Positions 12,946-24,058 of a DNA stretch of 64,000 nucleotides are shown piece after piece. Every line of letters starts with the position of its first letter. Position 1 is the first letter of the stretch. This DNA comes from Lobosporangium transversale (lineage: Eukaryota; Mortierellomycota; Mortierellomycetes; Mortierellales; Mortierellaceae). The DNA lies in assembly GCF_002105155.1 (NCBI RefSeq), contig NW_019029014.1:372001-436000 (forward strand), written 5' to 3'. The position numbers and the translations under genes are program-made. The notes under the pieces were generated by a model that saw nothing but the letters and a program-made list of their open reading frames with translations, did no database searches and was not told where the DNA came from.

Positions 12946-14108
12946 TCACTTCATGGTGTCTCTTCGTTTGCATCCTTTTTTTTCTATTCTTTTTCTTTCT
13001 TAGTTTTGCCGTGATTTTGATTTATCGTCCATTGATAGCTTGCTTTGCGTCCTTGTATCGCCATCATTCTTTAATGCTTCTTGTATTATAGCAATCTCTT
13101 TGTTTCTTTGTTCCTCTCTTTTTTTGAGCTCGTTGTGTATTTATCTTTTCTTTTGCTTCGCTGCATGTAATATAATGAATAATATAATGAATGATAATGA
13201 CAATAATGAATAATATAAAAATGAAAATAAAATAAATTTATAAAAAAAAGCGTAGAAAAACTTTGTGCCCCCTTGAAATTTTAGAAAAACTTTTGTTAAG
13301 GATGCTTAAAGTAGCAATAGCCAGAAGTCTGCCAGAGAGAGGACGTCTTCTGGATGTTTTCGCGTCAAAGGCGAACATTTCTGTACCGGTAGTATTGGTT
13401 ATTTCTACAAGACACTTCCTGATAACCTTCGAGGGATAGTCAGAGCCTTAGTGTCAACTTCATTTCGTCTGCTAAAGTTCAAACACTTTGAGCCCAGGAT
13501 CCTAGAACTGTTGATATTTCTTAAGTTTCGTGTGTCATTTACCAACTGAAGGTAACTTTTTAAATGCTCTTGACAGTATTGTATCATAAGATAATAATTG
13601 ATCTACTGGGAGTATCCTTTAGTCTTCAGAGACGTCAATATAGTAACAGTATCCTCGTGTCCTTGGATGTTAGTAGTAAAATGACGATTATTCATTCTAA
13701 TGTAAGACACTGTTATGCTCGCTGCTAAGATTAGGGCCCAAAGAGACATTTGCAATTGTGAACGTGTTTACTGCCCTTTCCAACCGATTATCTAATAAAA
13801 TTTTGAGGACGCAGTGTGAAGGGATGTTCAATCATGTGATATGAGCAACCTTAAGCCACAATCTGAAAAATTTGTATTTTAACCTGTGCTTTCGCGCAGA
13901 AGAGATTAGTTCCTCCTCTTACACACTCTCAATTTTCGGTGCGTGCAATTTCTGAAATTATAGTACCTCCTTGGATGTCAATTGGATATATTCATCATTC
14001 TATCGATCCATCAATCCATTCATGTCTATGGACTATCATCAGCACGGTTACAGTTACATGGATCATAGTGGAGGCTATTGGGACCACAATTCATGATGTC
14101 TTTTAGGA

Positions 14109-14150
<42 letters not shown>

Positions 14151-14503
14151 CTTTCTCAGGAACATCATTTGTGTGCTTCATTGCATTCAACCGAAAAAAA
14201 ACCAATGTCGGGAATATTGATTGCTCATATTTATGATTTAATGGAACGAGCTACCAAGAAGGCATTCAAAGTGAAGATTACTTTAGCTTGATCTTGCTTC
14301 CTTTTTTTCTTTTCATTTCTGAATCGGTTTATTCAAACAGAGCTACTGTCTGGATTTACACCAATGGTTTCTTATATCGACAATATGCGCGGATCAAGAG
14401 AAACTCTACTGGGGCAACGGATACATTAAATGGCTATCATTGTCTATGAACCTCTAGTTAACACTTTGTCTGTTTTTTGACTGAAATAAATTTCTAGGAC
14501 ACA
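12946..14503. other. Spacer WNK-RPL9, with RPL9 leader
   Basis: 12946-13250 is the T-rich then AT-rich 3' region of WNK. 13250-13990 shows no recognisable gene. A 40-base pure T run occupies 14111-14150. TTTCTAG at 14492-14498 directly before the RPL9 start suggests an intron in the 5' leader of RPL9, as is common for ribosomal protein genes; its donor was not identified. Confidence 0.5.
14022..14096 (+). CDS. Possible 24-residue Tyr/His/Gly-rich micro-ORF
   Basis: An ATG at 14022 opens a 24-codon frame rich in Tyr, His, Asp and Gly (MSMDYHQHGYSYMDH...), followed by TGA and then the 40-base T run. It lies about 400 bases before the RPL9 start, perhaps in its leader. No family is recognised. 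It may be an upstream ORF, an exon of an unrecognised gene, or chance. Confidence 0.2.
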   Translation: MSMDYHQHGYSYMDHSGGYWDHNS

Positions 14504-15076
14504 ATGAAGGATATCTACAAGGAAGAGATTCTCCCCGTCCCCGCTAATGTCGAGGTCCAGATCAAGTCCCGCATTGTGACCGTCACCGGTCCTCGCGGTA
14601 CTATCACCAAGAACTTCCGTCACGCTGAGATGGACATTGTCAAGTTGGATACCGCCCGCATCCGCCTTGTTGTCTGGCACGGCAAGCGCAAGCACGTTGC
14701 TTGCCTCCGCACCATCCGTTCATTGATCCATAACATGATCGTTGGTGTTACCAAGGGTTACGAGTACAAGATGCGTTTCGTCTATGCCCATTTCCCCATC
14801 AACGTCATTATTGCTGATGACCAAAAGTCGGTTGAAATCCGTAACTTCGTTGGTCAAAAGATCATCTTGAAGGTTCCCATGTTGGATGGCGTTACCATTT
14901 TCCACTCCAAGGATCAGAAGGATGAGATCACCTTGCAGGGCAACGATGTTGACAACGTTTCTCAGTCTGCTGCCAACATCCAGCAGGCCACCACCGTCAG
15001 AAACAAGGATATCCGTAAGTTCTTGGATGGTATCTACGTCTCCCAAAAGGGTGCCATCAAGGCTGATGACGAATAA
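14504..15076 (+). CDS. RPL9: 60S ribosomal protein L9 (uL6)
   Basis: A single coding exon of 190 residues, the normal length of eukaryotic L9. It starts MKDIYKEEILPVP and contains SRIVTVTGPRGTITKNFRH, SLIHNMIVGVTKGYEYKMR, FPINV and RNFVGQK, all typical uL6 blocks; it ends FLDGIYVSQKGAIKADDE. It is a component of the large cytosolic ribosomal subunit near the GTPase centre. Codon use is strongly biased to C-ending codons compared with neighbours, as expected for a highly expressed gene. A pyrimidine/AG junction just before the ATG suggests a leader intron. Confidence 0.98.
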   Translation: MKDIYKEEILPVPANVEVQIKSRIVTVTGPRGTITKNFRHAEMDIVKLDTARIRLVVWHGKRKHVACLRTIRSLIHNMIVGVTKGYEYKMRFVYAHFPINVIIADDQKSVEIRNFVGQKIILKVPMLDGVTIFHSKDQKDEITLQGNDVDNVSQSAANIQQATTVRNKDIRKFLDGIYVSQKGAIKADDE

Positions 15077-15740
15077 AAAGGAGGTTTCTCTTTTTCTTTT
15101 TTATCCCTCATTAAAAATCTGGAGTGAAGAATCCAACACATTTTTTCGAAAAAAAAAAATAATAATAATTCGGATCTCAATGGATAATGATAATAAATCG
15201 CACAGTCTAGCGGCCTTGCTTCCCTCCGCTAAGGCAATCTGCGAAATGAATGTGCTGGGATGTATATAAAAGTTGATGGCCATAGAGGCATTGAAAATTT
15301 TAAGTATCATTCAAAATTGAAGAAAGTGAAGATAATGACGGCTACTGTAATTTAAGACCATAATCATTCAACAGGGAGAGAAGAATCAACATGTTATCAA
15401 GGTCTGTTGACGATAGTCTTTATTTTAATCATGCTATTAACGAGAGGTAGGATCGATGTTAATTTAGTCTATTTACAACAATAAAAAAAGCTTTCTGAAT
15501 CATAAACAAATGTGCTGTTAGTAAGCCACATAGTGTTATTATTATTATTTTTTTTATATACCCTGCCAAAGCCTCTGACCTTCATTTTATAAGACATCGA
15601 CTTTCCTTGAAGCTTCATTATTCTTACAGTTGCGCTTTACATTGTTTTTCCTCATCACCTAATACGCGGAAGGATAAAACTTCAACCTGGAGGAGAAAAA
15701 TAAGACACTGTAAGAGAAAATACTACAAAGGAAAGCCAGG
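15077..15740. other. Spacer RPL9-RPA43
   Basis: AT-rich spacer containing the RPL9 3' region and the RPA43 promoter. No further gene or structured element was seen. Confidence 0.6.
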
Positions 15741-16170
15741 ATGTCCAAGTCTTTAGCCAACACCAACACGGGACCTTTTGTTAAAGTCTCGACAAAAATA
15801 TATATCCATTTGCCCCCATGCTTTGCTACCAAGCCGATCGAGGGTATTCAGGAACAATTGAATGGATTTCTTATGAGGTATTGTTCGAGTAGCCATATTC
15901 AGCGTACGATACTGCAGATCATGAGGATATATGTGTATATAAAAAGCTTCAAGTTTTTTTTAAAAAAAATGTCCGTGATCAATGGCATCATCCTCCACTC
16001 TATTAGATATATGCCTCAGGTAGATGGCGTTGTGCTAGCACATTCAGATCTGGAGCTACTACAATCAGCAGGAAAAATTATGTATGATTCACCTTACTGT
16101 CACTTCTGGATCTCGGTTAAGCTTTTGGTTTGGAAACCTATCAAAGGGAGTATCCTTCGTACGTCTTTTG

Positions 16171-16216
<46 letters not shown>

Positions 16217-17037
16217 CAGGAAGAAAAAGGATAAACAATTGACATTCGCAGATACCTTTTTCTCACTTTTTCTTTTTTTTTCTTTTTTTTTTTTTTCATG
16301 TCCCTTTTTCCATCAAGACGGAACAATTAATCTGCAATCACCTGATCATATCGGTCTGGTACTTTATGGCACATTTAATGCCTCGATCCCTTCCGAGTTT
16401 ATTCCCAAGGATAAATATGAATTTAATCCCAACAGCAGTTACAACCACCATATCAAACAGCAGCCGCAAGGAGAGGATGCAAACCAAGGCGAGGATTCTT
16501 TAGCTTCTGCTACTGGACTATTGAACGGAGAATGGGTCTTGAAGAGCACAGGCGAGAGCATTGGACACGATGGTGTTATTGAATTTGAAGTTGCAGAGTA
16601 AGTTTCTCATACTTCTTTTTTGTCTAAAAAATTAAGAGTTCAATGCTAATAGCTTCTTTTTTTTTCTTTTGTTGATAAAATTGTCTAGCTTGGTCAGGAC
16701 GAACGATATGCTGGCAGTAACGGGATCTTTGATGGGTGTACCTGTAACAATGCGTCGTCCATCCATGATGATCAAACCTTCGACTTCTTCTGCTATTTCA
16801 TTTTCAGGGAAGGCTAAAGGGGCCTTGTCAGATCCTGTACAAAAGAAAAGATCAGCACCGGAGGACGAAGAATCTACAGCCCAAGAGACAGATCTCAAGA
16901 GGATAAAGAAGGAAAAGAAGGAGAAGAAGAAGAAGAACAAGGAAGGCGAGAGTGAGGAGAAGGAGAAGAAGGAGAAGAAAGAGAAGAAAGAGAAGAAGGA
17001 AAAGAAGGAAAAGAAAGTGAAAAAGGTTGATTCATAG
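15741..17037 (+). CDS. RPA43: RNA polymerase I subunit Rpa43
   Basis: Four exons (15741-15877, 16007-16158, 16318-16597, 16689-17037) give 305 residues with all phases closing. The N-terminal half matches the Rpb7-like fold of yeast Rpa43: KIYIHLPPCF, YMPQVDGVVLAHSDL, FWISVKLLVWKPIKGSILHG, then the OB-fold blocks INLQSPDHIGLVLYGTFNAS and LAVTGSLMG. With Rpa14 it forms the Pol I stalk that contacts the initiation factor Rrn3. The C-terminal 50 or so residues are a Lys/Glu-rich tail (repeated EKKEKK), resembling the basic tail of the animal subunit rather than the acidic yeast tail. Introns contain long homopolymers. Confidence 0.93.
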
Positions 17038-17287
17038 GACATTAGCATTTTTTTTGTTTTATTTTATTATTCATCTTAGAAACACAACTTATCCGCATCT
17101 TCCCATTATTATTATCACCACTATTTTTTTTTTCTTCATATAAACATTTCAGCATTGCACTTCCTACTAAGGCAAAGAAAAAAAAAAAAAAAAAAAAAAA
17201 GTTACAATTTGGTGCAGAGTTTTATACTATAACCATTGCTTTGCGCACAAGGATAAGGATACGGAACAAAGAGAGAGAGCGATAAAT

Positions 17288-17646
17288 TGATCTAAGCTGG
17301 AAGCGAAGCAGCAGCGATTTTTGAGAACAAGCACGTGCTGGTTAATTTTTTCAGCATGCTGGTTCAATTTTTCAGCATGCTGGTTCAATTTTCCAGCATG
17401 CTGGTTCGTTTTTCCAGCATGCTGGTTCGATATTTCAGCATACTTGTTAAAATTTATTAAAATTTTTAACTTGCTTAACCAAGTGCTCCTCCATGCACTG
17501 CTACCTCAGACATCATTCGCATTTATTTTAGAATCTCGAGCATCAATAAAAGCTTGATTACTCACAGCTACAGAATGGATAATCCTCATTCAAACATTTG
17601 TCAGTTTTGTATATGCACATGCCTAAAAAAAGATGTCAGCCATAGT
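17288..17646. repeat. Left terminal inverted repeat (359 bp)
   Basis: Reverse complement of 20762-21162. It contains a subterminal array of 21-base units with palindromic core CCAGCATGCTGG; four GCATGCTGGTTC copies lie within 17352-17430. The inner part, to CAGCCATAGT, is nearly identical to the right arm. Confidence 0.93.
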
Positions 17647-17705
17647 TTGGCATCTGTTTTAGAAATTAAGCGTTGCCATAGAAGTCCTTTATTTTAATAA
17701 AAAAG

Positions 17706-20561
17706 TTAGCTGCTACTGCTACAACTCTGTAATTTTTTCAGGGCAGAGACAAAGCTATGATAAAATATGATGTTACGGAAGTTTTGATTGGTCATTCGGT
17801 TTCTGCGTGCAGACAGGATCCATCCGGCTCTGCTGAATAACCTTTCAGAATCATTGGAAGTAGCCTGGACAGAAAGGTATGCTCGTGCAAATGGAGCAAT
17901 ATAATCCATTCCTCTTAATCCCTTGTCCTTTTGCTCCTTCCAGTAAAGCTCAGGAGTAAAAGCAAAACGCGCGATGTCCATCATCGGCGTTCTTGAAATA
18001 GACGCATCATAATATACCATATCGACACTAACTATCGAATGGTAATATTCTTGTTCCAAAAGAGGAAGTTGATCCCAACATGCTCCATCTTGGGTGGCGG
18101 CAAACTTTTTTGCTGCATCTCTGGTCACCTCTAGAGCTTTCTTCCTGAGAGAGTCACCATTGGTTGTCATTATGTCTTTAATGATACTCAAGGTCACCGG
18201 GTTCAGGAATAGCGATATGAGCATAACATCGGGAATGTCATCCACGGCCCACATCGTATTGATAAGCCTGTTAAGGTTTCTCCAGAGCTCCTGTGCCGTC
18301 TCGGTGTCGTATGTGCGAGAGTCCGGTAGCAACTCTTTCAACTTCACATACATTTGTGACAGTTTTGGATGGTCGGTACTGCCCACCCATTCAGTGAATT
18401 TGACTGCATCTGTCATCATATGAATGATTTCACGGAGAGCTTTGACCTCATCACGATCGAGTAGGTTTGGCTCTAATTCCTTTGCTTTCAACCTTATCTC
18501 CCTTTTTTCGGAGGATTCCATGCGATGGTAGGTGCGAGAAATTGCTTGAGAGTAAAGTAGCACTCTATTTGCCATCTTGTACTGGGAGTTCCATCTTGTA
18601 ATGTTCCTCGACAGCAACTTGGCACCCTTGCCTTCCTGTTCTTCCACTAAGATAGACATCGCCGCGGCATTGCCTCTGAAAAAAACTGGCACTTGTCCAA
18701 TAATTTCTTAGCGGGCTCGCATAGCTCCAAAGACTATTGATGCAAAGCTGGATCTTATGTGAGGCGCATGCCAACCAGTGCACCCCCTTGTGATCTTCTT
18801 GGTAGAGAGCTATCGCTTTTTTTATATTAGCACCTTGGTCTGTTGTTGCGCAAATGAGTCTTTCGCTCATATCCATGCTATCAATAGCCTCAGCTGGTAA
18901 ATGAATCAAAAGACCACAAAAAAAAAAAAAAAAAAAAAAAAACGTTAAGAACGTTAAGAACGTTGCAATACTTATGAAAATATAAAGATAAGGGGCAGAT
19001 GTATCAGCATTTCACTTACCAAACTTCCGGTGAGTATTTTGGGATGTTTGCACCCCATAGACTTGTTCCATCCCTATTGCAATAGATACTGGCTCGAAAT
19101 TTGGCGTGAAAAAATGCATTGTAGTCCCCAAGAACTTCCTGTGATCGACGCTTGTCCAGCAATCTGTCGTGACGGCAGCGTAAAGCTTATAATAGGTAAT
19201 GTACTCTTTGATTTCGCGTCTCATCTCTCGAACTCGTCGATCCATCCTGTCTTGCATAGCCATTGTGGTAGGGATATTGAAATAAGGATTGGTCATTTCA
19301 ATGATTGATCTGAAGATCGTCGAATTAACTGCAGTAAAAGCGTATCCTCGAATGCTTCTTGTTCATGAGGGAGCGGCTTCTTGAGGCTCTCATTAACAAT
19401 CTCATCTCGTGCGATGTCGAATTTTGCCTTTCTTGGTGGAGCCACGTCAACTTCTTCCGGATCAGGTGGCAGCATGATACCTTTAACCCTGCTCTGACAA
19501 TTGCGAAATTCTTGGAGGGCACTATATAAATCGCCATGGCACTGAGTTAAGTGAACAGATCTTGAATATCCACTCCGTAGTACCACAGATTACTCCATCT
19601 TTCAGGACCAGACACTGGAATTCTTCCTTGCTTGATTTGAAAAAATGACCAATCACGCTGTTTTTGCGAAAGGATTTTTGATTTGGAATCAGGGCTAATG
19701 CTTTTTGAGAGGGAGGGGCGTCAGAGCATTGTTCTGGCGTAGGAATGGTACCAAAATCCAGTAACTCGTACAAATCATACCATCCGTTTGATGCAAAATG
19801 ACTATCCCTCAGCTCTCTCCGCCGGTTGGCCAATGCTTCAGCATCAATGGCACGTGTAAAGTCAAAAGAGGGAAGATTAATAGATCTTGAACGCGTAAAG
19901 TTAATATTGCGCTGCTGCGTGGAGCTCAATGTAGAAATCGAGGAGACTGAAGATGGGCCTGGTTTTGACTCCCGATATTGGGAGAAGCTGTTGGATGAAC
20001 GGAGAGATGACAGTGGGGGTTGCTGTGCAGCAAGTAGCGTATGATTATAACGTGATGTAGGCAAAGCTGTTGATGATTGAGAACGTCCAAACGTCCTTGG
20101 TCTGGCATGATGAACCGATTGCGCAAATCCACCGGGAGGAGAAGAAGTTTTGATGAACCTCCTCTTTTCGCGACCAATGCTTACCATGGGTCTCATCGTC
20201 TGGGATGAAGACGAGATTGGGTTCGCACCAAGATAGGAGTCTAGTACCTCAAGCTCATCACACGGCATATCTTGCGTCTCGAACGATTCGCCATTGTAGG
20301 CTGCATCACTAGTTTGGGGAGAATCGATTCTATTTGCTGGAAGACTTTCTGGAGTTGCATTCTTCGTTCGATTTGATTTCGGCGAGGTATAAGGGTCTCT
20401 TCCTCGTCCTCGTCCTCGTCCTCGTCACTGGTGTGCTCCTCCTGATACTCATTCCCCTCCTCGTGTCCATCCTCATACTCATCCTCATCTTCATCCTCAT
20501 CCTCATACCCCTGTTCTCCATTCTCATCCTGGTGAAGAGGATCATGTGTATGATTTGCCAT
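17706..20561 (-). pseudogene. hAT transposase, probably inactive (several frame breaks)
   Basis: Minus-strand reading segments run in the expected order. They are an acidic N-terminus (20241-20561), a Ser-rich region with a degenerate BED-type zinc finger (FQCLVLKDGVIC then HLTQCH, about 19530-19640), the catalytic core start (AAVTTDCWTSVDHRKFLGTTMHF, 19080-19200), ICATTDQGANIKKAIAL (18800-18880), CASHKIQLCINSLW (18720-18780) and the intact hATC dimerisation region with SNDSERLFSRAGWILSARRN (17790-17870). One junction looks like a true intron (GTAAGT donor near 19020, acceptor CCAG near 18895). Others need single-base shifts: near 20260, 19580, 19295 and 18670-18720. Unless these are assembly errors, this copy makes no full transposase. 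Its C-terminal third is a clean 328-codon frame. Confidence 0.82.
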
Positions 20562-20761
20562 TATTTCTTAAAGATTTTGTGTGAAAGTAAAACGGGTAAC
20601 AATGGAAAGAAGATAAAGAAGATTAAGAAGATAAAGAAGATAAAGGCAACGTTGTAGCATTCAATTGGTGTTTGGTTTTGTATAGCATGAAAACCTTTCT
20701 GTTCCACCAGCTGCAGTTAGCACGCCATTTTTGTTTTTTTGTGAAGAGGCAATGAAGGGTG

Positions 20762-21162
20762 ACTATGGCTGACATCTTTTTTTAGGCATGTGCATATACA
20801 AAACTGACAAATGTTTGAATGAGGATTATCCATTCTGTAGCTGTGAGTAATCAAGCTTTTATTGATGCTCGAGATTCTAAAATAAATGCGAATGATGTCT
20901 GAGGTAGCAGTGCATGGAGGAGCACTTGGTTAAGCAAGTTAAAAATTTTAATAAATTTTAACAAGTATGCTGAAATATCGAACCAGCATGCTGAAATATC
21001 GAACCAGCATGCTGAAATATCGAACCAGCATGCTGAAATATCGAACCAGCATGCTGGAAAATTGAACCAGCATGCTGGAAAAACGAACCAGCATGCTGAA
21101 AAAATTAACCAGCACGTGCTTGTTCTCAAAAATCGCTGCTGCTTCGCTTCCAGCTTAGATCA
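20762..21162. repeat. Right terminal inverted repeat (401 bp)
   Basis: Reverse complement of the left arm, but with six GCATGCTGGTTC-type units instead of four. The 42-base length difference between arms equals exactly two 21-base units. The extra copies are of the CGATATTT variant, so they probably arose by slippage or unequal exchange. Confidence 0.93.
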
Positions 21163-21165
21163 CTC

Positions 21166-21253
21166 AGAGCGAAGAATTTTGGCATACATGTAGTCCTTCT
21201 CTTGTGCAACAAGCAACAAATATGGAACAAGCCTGGTTGAGCATAGCATGAAC

Positions 21254-21284
<31 letters not shown>

Positions 21285-21476
21285 GCGTCAGCTGATGTAA
21301 TCAAGTAGCACTCAACTCTCCATCAGCATTCAACACTCACATTTGCTTCACAACTCATTGCCGATTCAAAATCAACCAAGAATAGCAGGAATAACACTCG
21401 AGTGCAAAACAAGGATACATCTGAAGCGCTACACCGCTTTTTTTATTTTTTTTTTATTTTTTTGATTCATTCTAAT
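21166..21476. other. Upstream region of the Atg31-like gene
   Basis: Short spacer between the transposon end and the next start codon. It has an A28 tract near 21254-21281, TC-rich stretches and a T-rich run before the ATG. No gene was seen. Confidence 0.5.
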
Positions 21477-22974
21477 ATGACTGCAGTACCAACGCTTCCG
21501 TTTGTCCTGCTCAAGGCACACAAACCTTACTCTACAAGCGATATTGTAGCCCTCAATGCTGCTGCCGCCACCTCCGCACCATTGACATCAGCAACCATGA
21601 CGGCTACTGGCAGATCTTCCTCATCACACTCATTGATGGATAGCCGACCAGTACTTCGCTCCGCTTCGACAACTGACGCCAGAGCAAGTCCTGGATTAGG
21701 AATTGAAGCTGCGCCCACATCCTCCATATCATCATCCACTGCACCAGCAACAGTTAAGGCTACAGACCCTTCTACTGACTCTAATCCGATATCATCATTA
21801 TCATCCGTGATTCAGACTCGAGCCATCCACCCGCAAGTGCATTATATTTTCGAGGACGATCCTCTTGAGAGTGATATCCTGGAATCCATCCCAAAATCGC
21901 GTTCTATCACCTTGGATCTTGACCCCAAATCGGGTACTATCAGCAATGTGGAATCCTTTATGACCCATTTACAGATCATGGACATAAAACTGGTGCCGCT
22001 CCAAACAACTCTGACCAATGCTACGACAACAGTGATGACAACTACTACTAATGCTGCTACATCAGCTTCCTCGGCATCATTGAACTCCTTGGGGGTAATC
22101 CCATCAGCGGGAAACACAGATACTGGGAGTGAGGGTAGCCATAATAATATCGCCCATACACAGGTGTTTGCAATGACAGATACTACAAGTAGTATAAATA
22201 ATACTAACAACGGCTCTCCTTTAGCTGCTGCTGCTGCTGCTGCACTTTACAGGACAGACTCTTATGGAGCTTCTTCTAATCAATCTTCAATGACAATGTC
22301 GAGTACAAAGATGGCACGAAAGACGTCTGAAAGAAGTTTGATGGGGCAAGCAGGGATAACATTAGCGCCAGCAGCATCACTGACAGCCACTGCAAGAGGA
22401 AATGATATCGAAGATGATCTCAAATCCCACAGAAATGACGATGCAACGCTGCCAACTGCTATTTTAAACGCTTCAATATCAGTATCAGCAGCAGGGGCGT
22501 CATCACCATCGTCATCAATACGGGAGCCCATAATCAAGGATTGGACACTTGTTATTGACGTTGTTGAAGTAGATGAGGAAGATCATGAGAGGTAATTATT
22601 TTTTTTCTTTTTTTCCTTTTTTTCTTCGTCCTTTTCAGTTGACCTATCTGTACATGGAATCATGTAATAATTTTCTTATGTGTGTGCATGTTTTTTTTTT
22701 TTCAGTGATTCTGAGGTGCTGGATCAGTCCATGATCTCAAGCTTAGACACCGACGTGATTCCTGGAAATTATCTCTCTCACTGCGAAGCGCTTCTCAAGT
22801 CATTTAGTGCGAGGTAATTTTTTTTTTTTTTGTTTTGTTTAGTGTGAATTTGCAATGAATCGTTATCAAACAGCCCTCTTTATTAACACGTCATTCCGCC
22901 CTAGAAATCTCTTGGTGCACAAAATGATCGATTTCAATGATATCAGCCCTCCTCTGAAAGGCAATCCTCATTAG
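21477..22974 (+). CDS. Ser/Thr/Ala-rich protein with an Atg31-like core (candidate)
   Basis: Three exons (21477-22591, 22706-22813, 22905-22974) give 430 residues. Most of the protein is low-complexity (Ser, Thr, Ala, Asn runs), but one block stands out: QVHYIFEDDPLESDILES followed by ITLDLDPKSGTISNVES. Yeast Atg31 has a very similar order: IKYIFEDD, then a hydrophobic strand with LDESGSLEDI. Further conserved-looking pieces are IKDWTLVIDVVEVDEED and a C-terminal amphipathic helix (YLSHCEALLKSFSARNLLVHKM). Yeast Atg31 bridges Atg17 and Atg29 in the autophagy initiation complex. Function here is inferred from this short motif only. The next-best reading is an unrelated fungal disordered protein. 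Confidence 0.7.
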
Positions 22975-23241
22975 AATATATGGCCACGAACACCAATGGC
23001 TCGGGGCCACAATAGCCTTTTTTTCATTTTGTGCTGTTGGTGTAAATCCTTTTTTCCAATAATACAACTTCATGGGAAACGAGTGAACGATAAAATGAAA
23101 GAATGAATTAAAAAGTCTTCTTTTTTAGATGCAGGAAACAATATGATATAATAAAAAAAGAACGGCCACTTTTTCACTCCTTTTTAGGGAGAGGCTTCTC
23201 TGAACCGTGATTTAGTCTGACGAACCCCCGAGAAAGATAGG

Positions 23242-24058
23242 TTAGGGAATGAGTTTGATGTGTTTAAGCTCGGGGTCGAGCTCAAGGTTAGAGTTGATTC
23301 CGATTTTGTGTACAAGTGCAGCAGCAATGTCACTGCCAAATGAGCCATTGGTATGCAAATAATTGACATCATTGAAAATATGCTAAGTCAAGTCGCTCAT
23401 GGCCATCCACCAAGGTCTTGTTGAAGGATGATGGAGTCGCAGAGCAGCCAATTGTATATTGGGTGAACCATGAGTACGGGGTACAGTTGGACGTTTAGAT
23501 ACCATTGTTGCTGGTGATAGGGCTGACGAGCCCGATCCTAACAGGGTTGCTTCGTTTACTGAAGACATCTCGTCAAAAAGTTGTAAACTCATCTATTTTT
23601 CAAAACTCAAAATCTTAATTTTTTTTCGATCTCGCGTTTTCTGTTGTCAACGATACGCTCCTCCTCAGGCTCACTGTTCTCCACTAAATCAAATACGGTC
23701 CTGATATCTTGGGTGGCCTCTATATCAGGCTCTAGAGTAACGGCTTCTGCTTGCTCTTGATTCATTACTCTATCTAGTTCTATGCCCTACTCGCTGTTAC
23801 CCCTCTATCCGACGTTTGCATATACCGCTCTTGGACCGCTTGTGGTACCTCCTTGGTTATAGCTTTAAAGATATACGCTATCATAACGTATTCGTTATGT
23901 GTATTGGTCGCTTTAATGCGAGTAACTTCATCAGGCCCCTTCTGTAGCCCTGCAGGCTGCTTGTTTGGCAAGCACGGGCTTGAATCGGCAGCAATGGAAG
24001 GTTGCCCAGCTTTTTGGTTTGAAGAAGCATCTTTGAACCCGTGTTTAGGAAGAGTCAT
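23242..24058 (-). pseudogene. Decayed gene of unknown family
   Basis: Minus-strand coding-like pieces follow one another but are interrupted. The first (24058-23780) contains HNEYVMIAYIFKAITKEVPQ and ends in a stop. A shifted frame continues with ELDRVMNQEQAEAVTLEP and REIEKKLRF. The next begins MSLQLFDEMSSVNEATLLG and reaches WWMAMSDLT, where a TAG at about 23383 interrupts. The same frame then goes on with HIFNDVNYLHTNGSFGSD and ends HIKLIP at 23242. The continuation after the TAG looks like genuine protein. No family is recognised. Short introns could explain some breaks, but the TAG has no obvious splice sites around it. Confidence 0.4.

Larger units (their letters stand above)
17283..21165 (-). 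mobile_element. hAT-family DNA transposon with long terminal inverted repeats
   Basis: About 3.9 kb bounded by inverted repeats at 17288-17646 and 20762-21162. The outermost shared sequence is TGATCTAAGCTGGAAGCG. The inner part encodes a minus-strand transposase with a C-terminal hAT dimerisation region. A 7-base match, AGAGCGA, occurs at 17276-17282 and 21166-21172 and could be the target-site duplication, but 3-5 unmatched bases separate it from the repeats, so the exact ends are uncertain. The element sits between RPA43 and the Atg31-like gene without interrupting either. Confidence 0.88.

Noticed and set aside
14200-14500. Possible box C/D snoRNA in the RPL9 leader
   Set aside because: Only loose matches to box sequences, without terminal stem or paired C and D boxes.
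16632-17048. Minus-strand frame rich in Phe/Ser opposite RPA43
   Set aside because: It is the antisense of the Lys-rich tail of RPA43.
17321-17557. ORF with repeated CWF motifs in the left inverted repeat
   Set aside because: It is the translation of the 21-base array in the transposon arm; the same pattern appears reversed at 20851-21129. Not a gene.
20600-20650. Possible short tandem repeat array or CRISPR-like repeat
   Set aside because: A simple AGATAAAGA-type purine microsatellite without spacers, and CRISPR is not expected in a fungal nuclear genome.
20851-21129. ORF with CWF/CWFDISA repeats in the right arm
   Set aside because: Same array read on the other strand; a by-product of the repeat.
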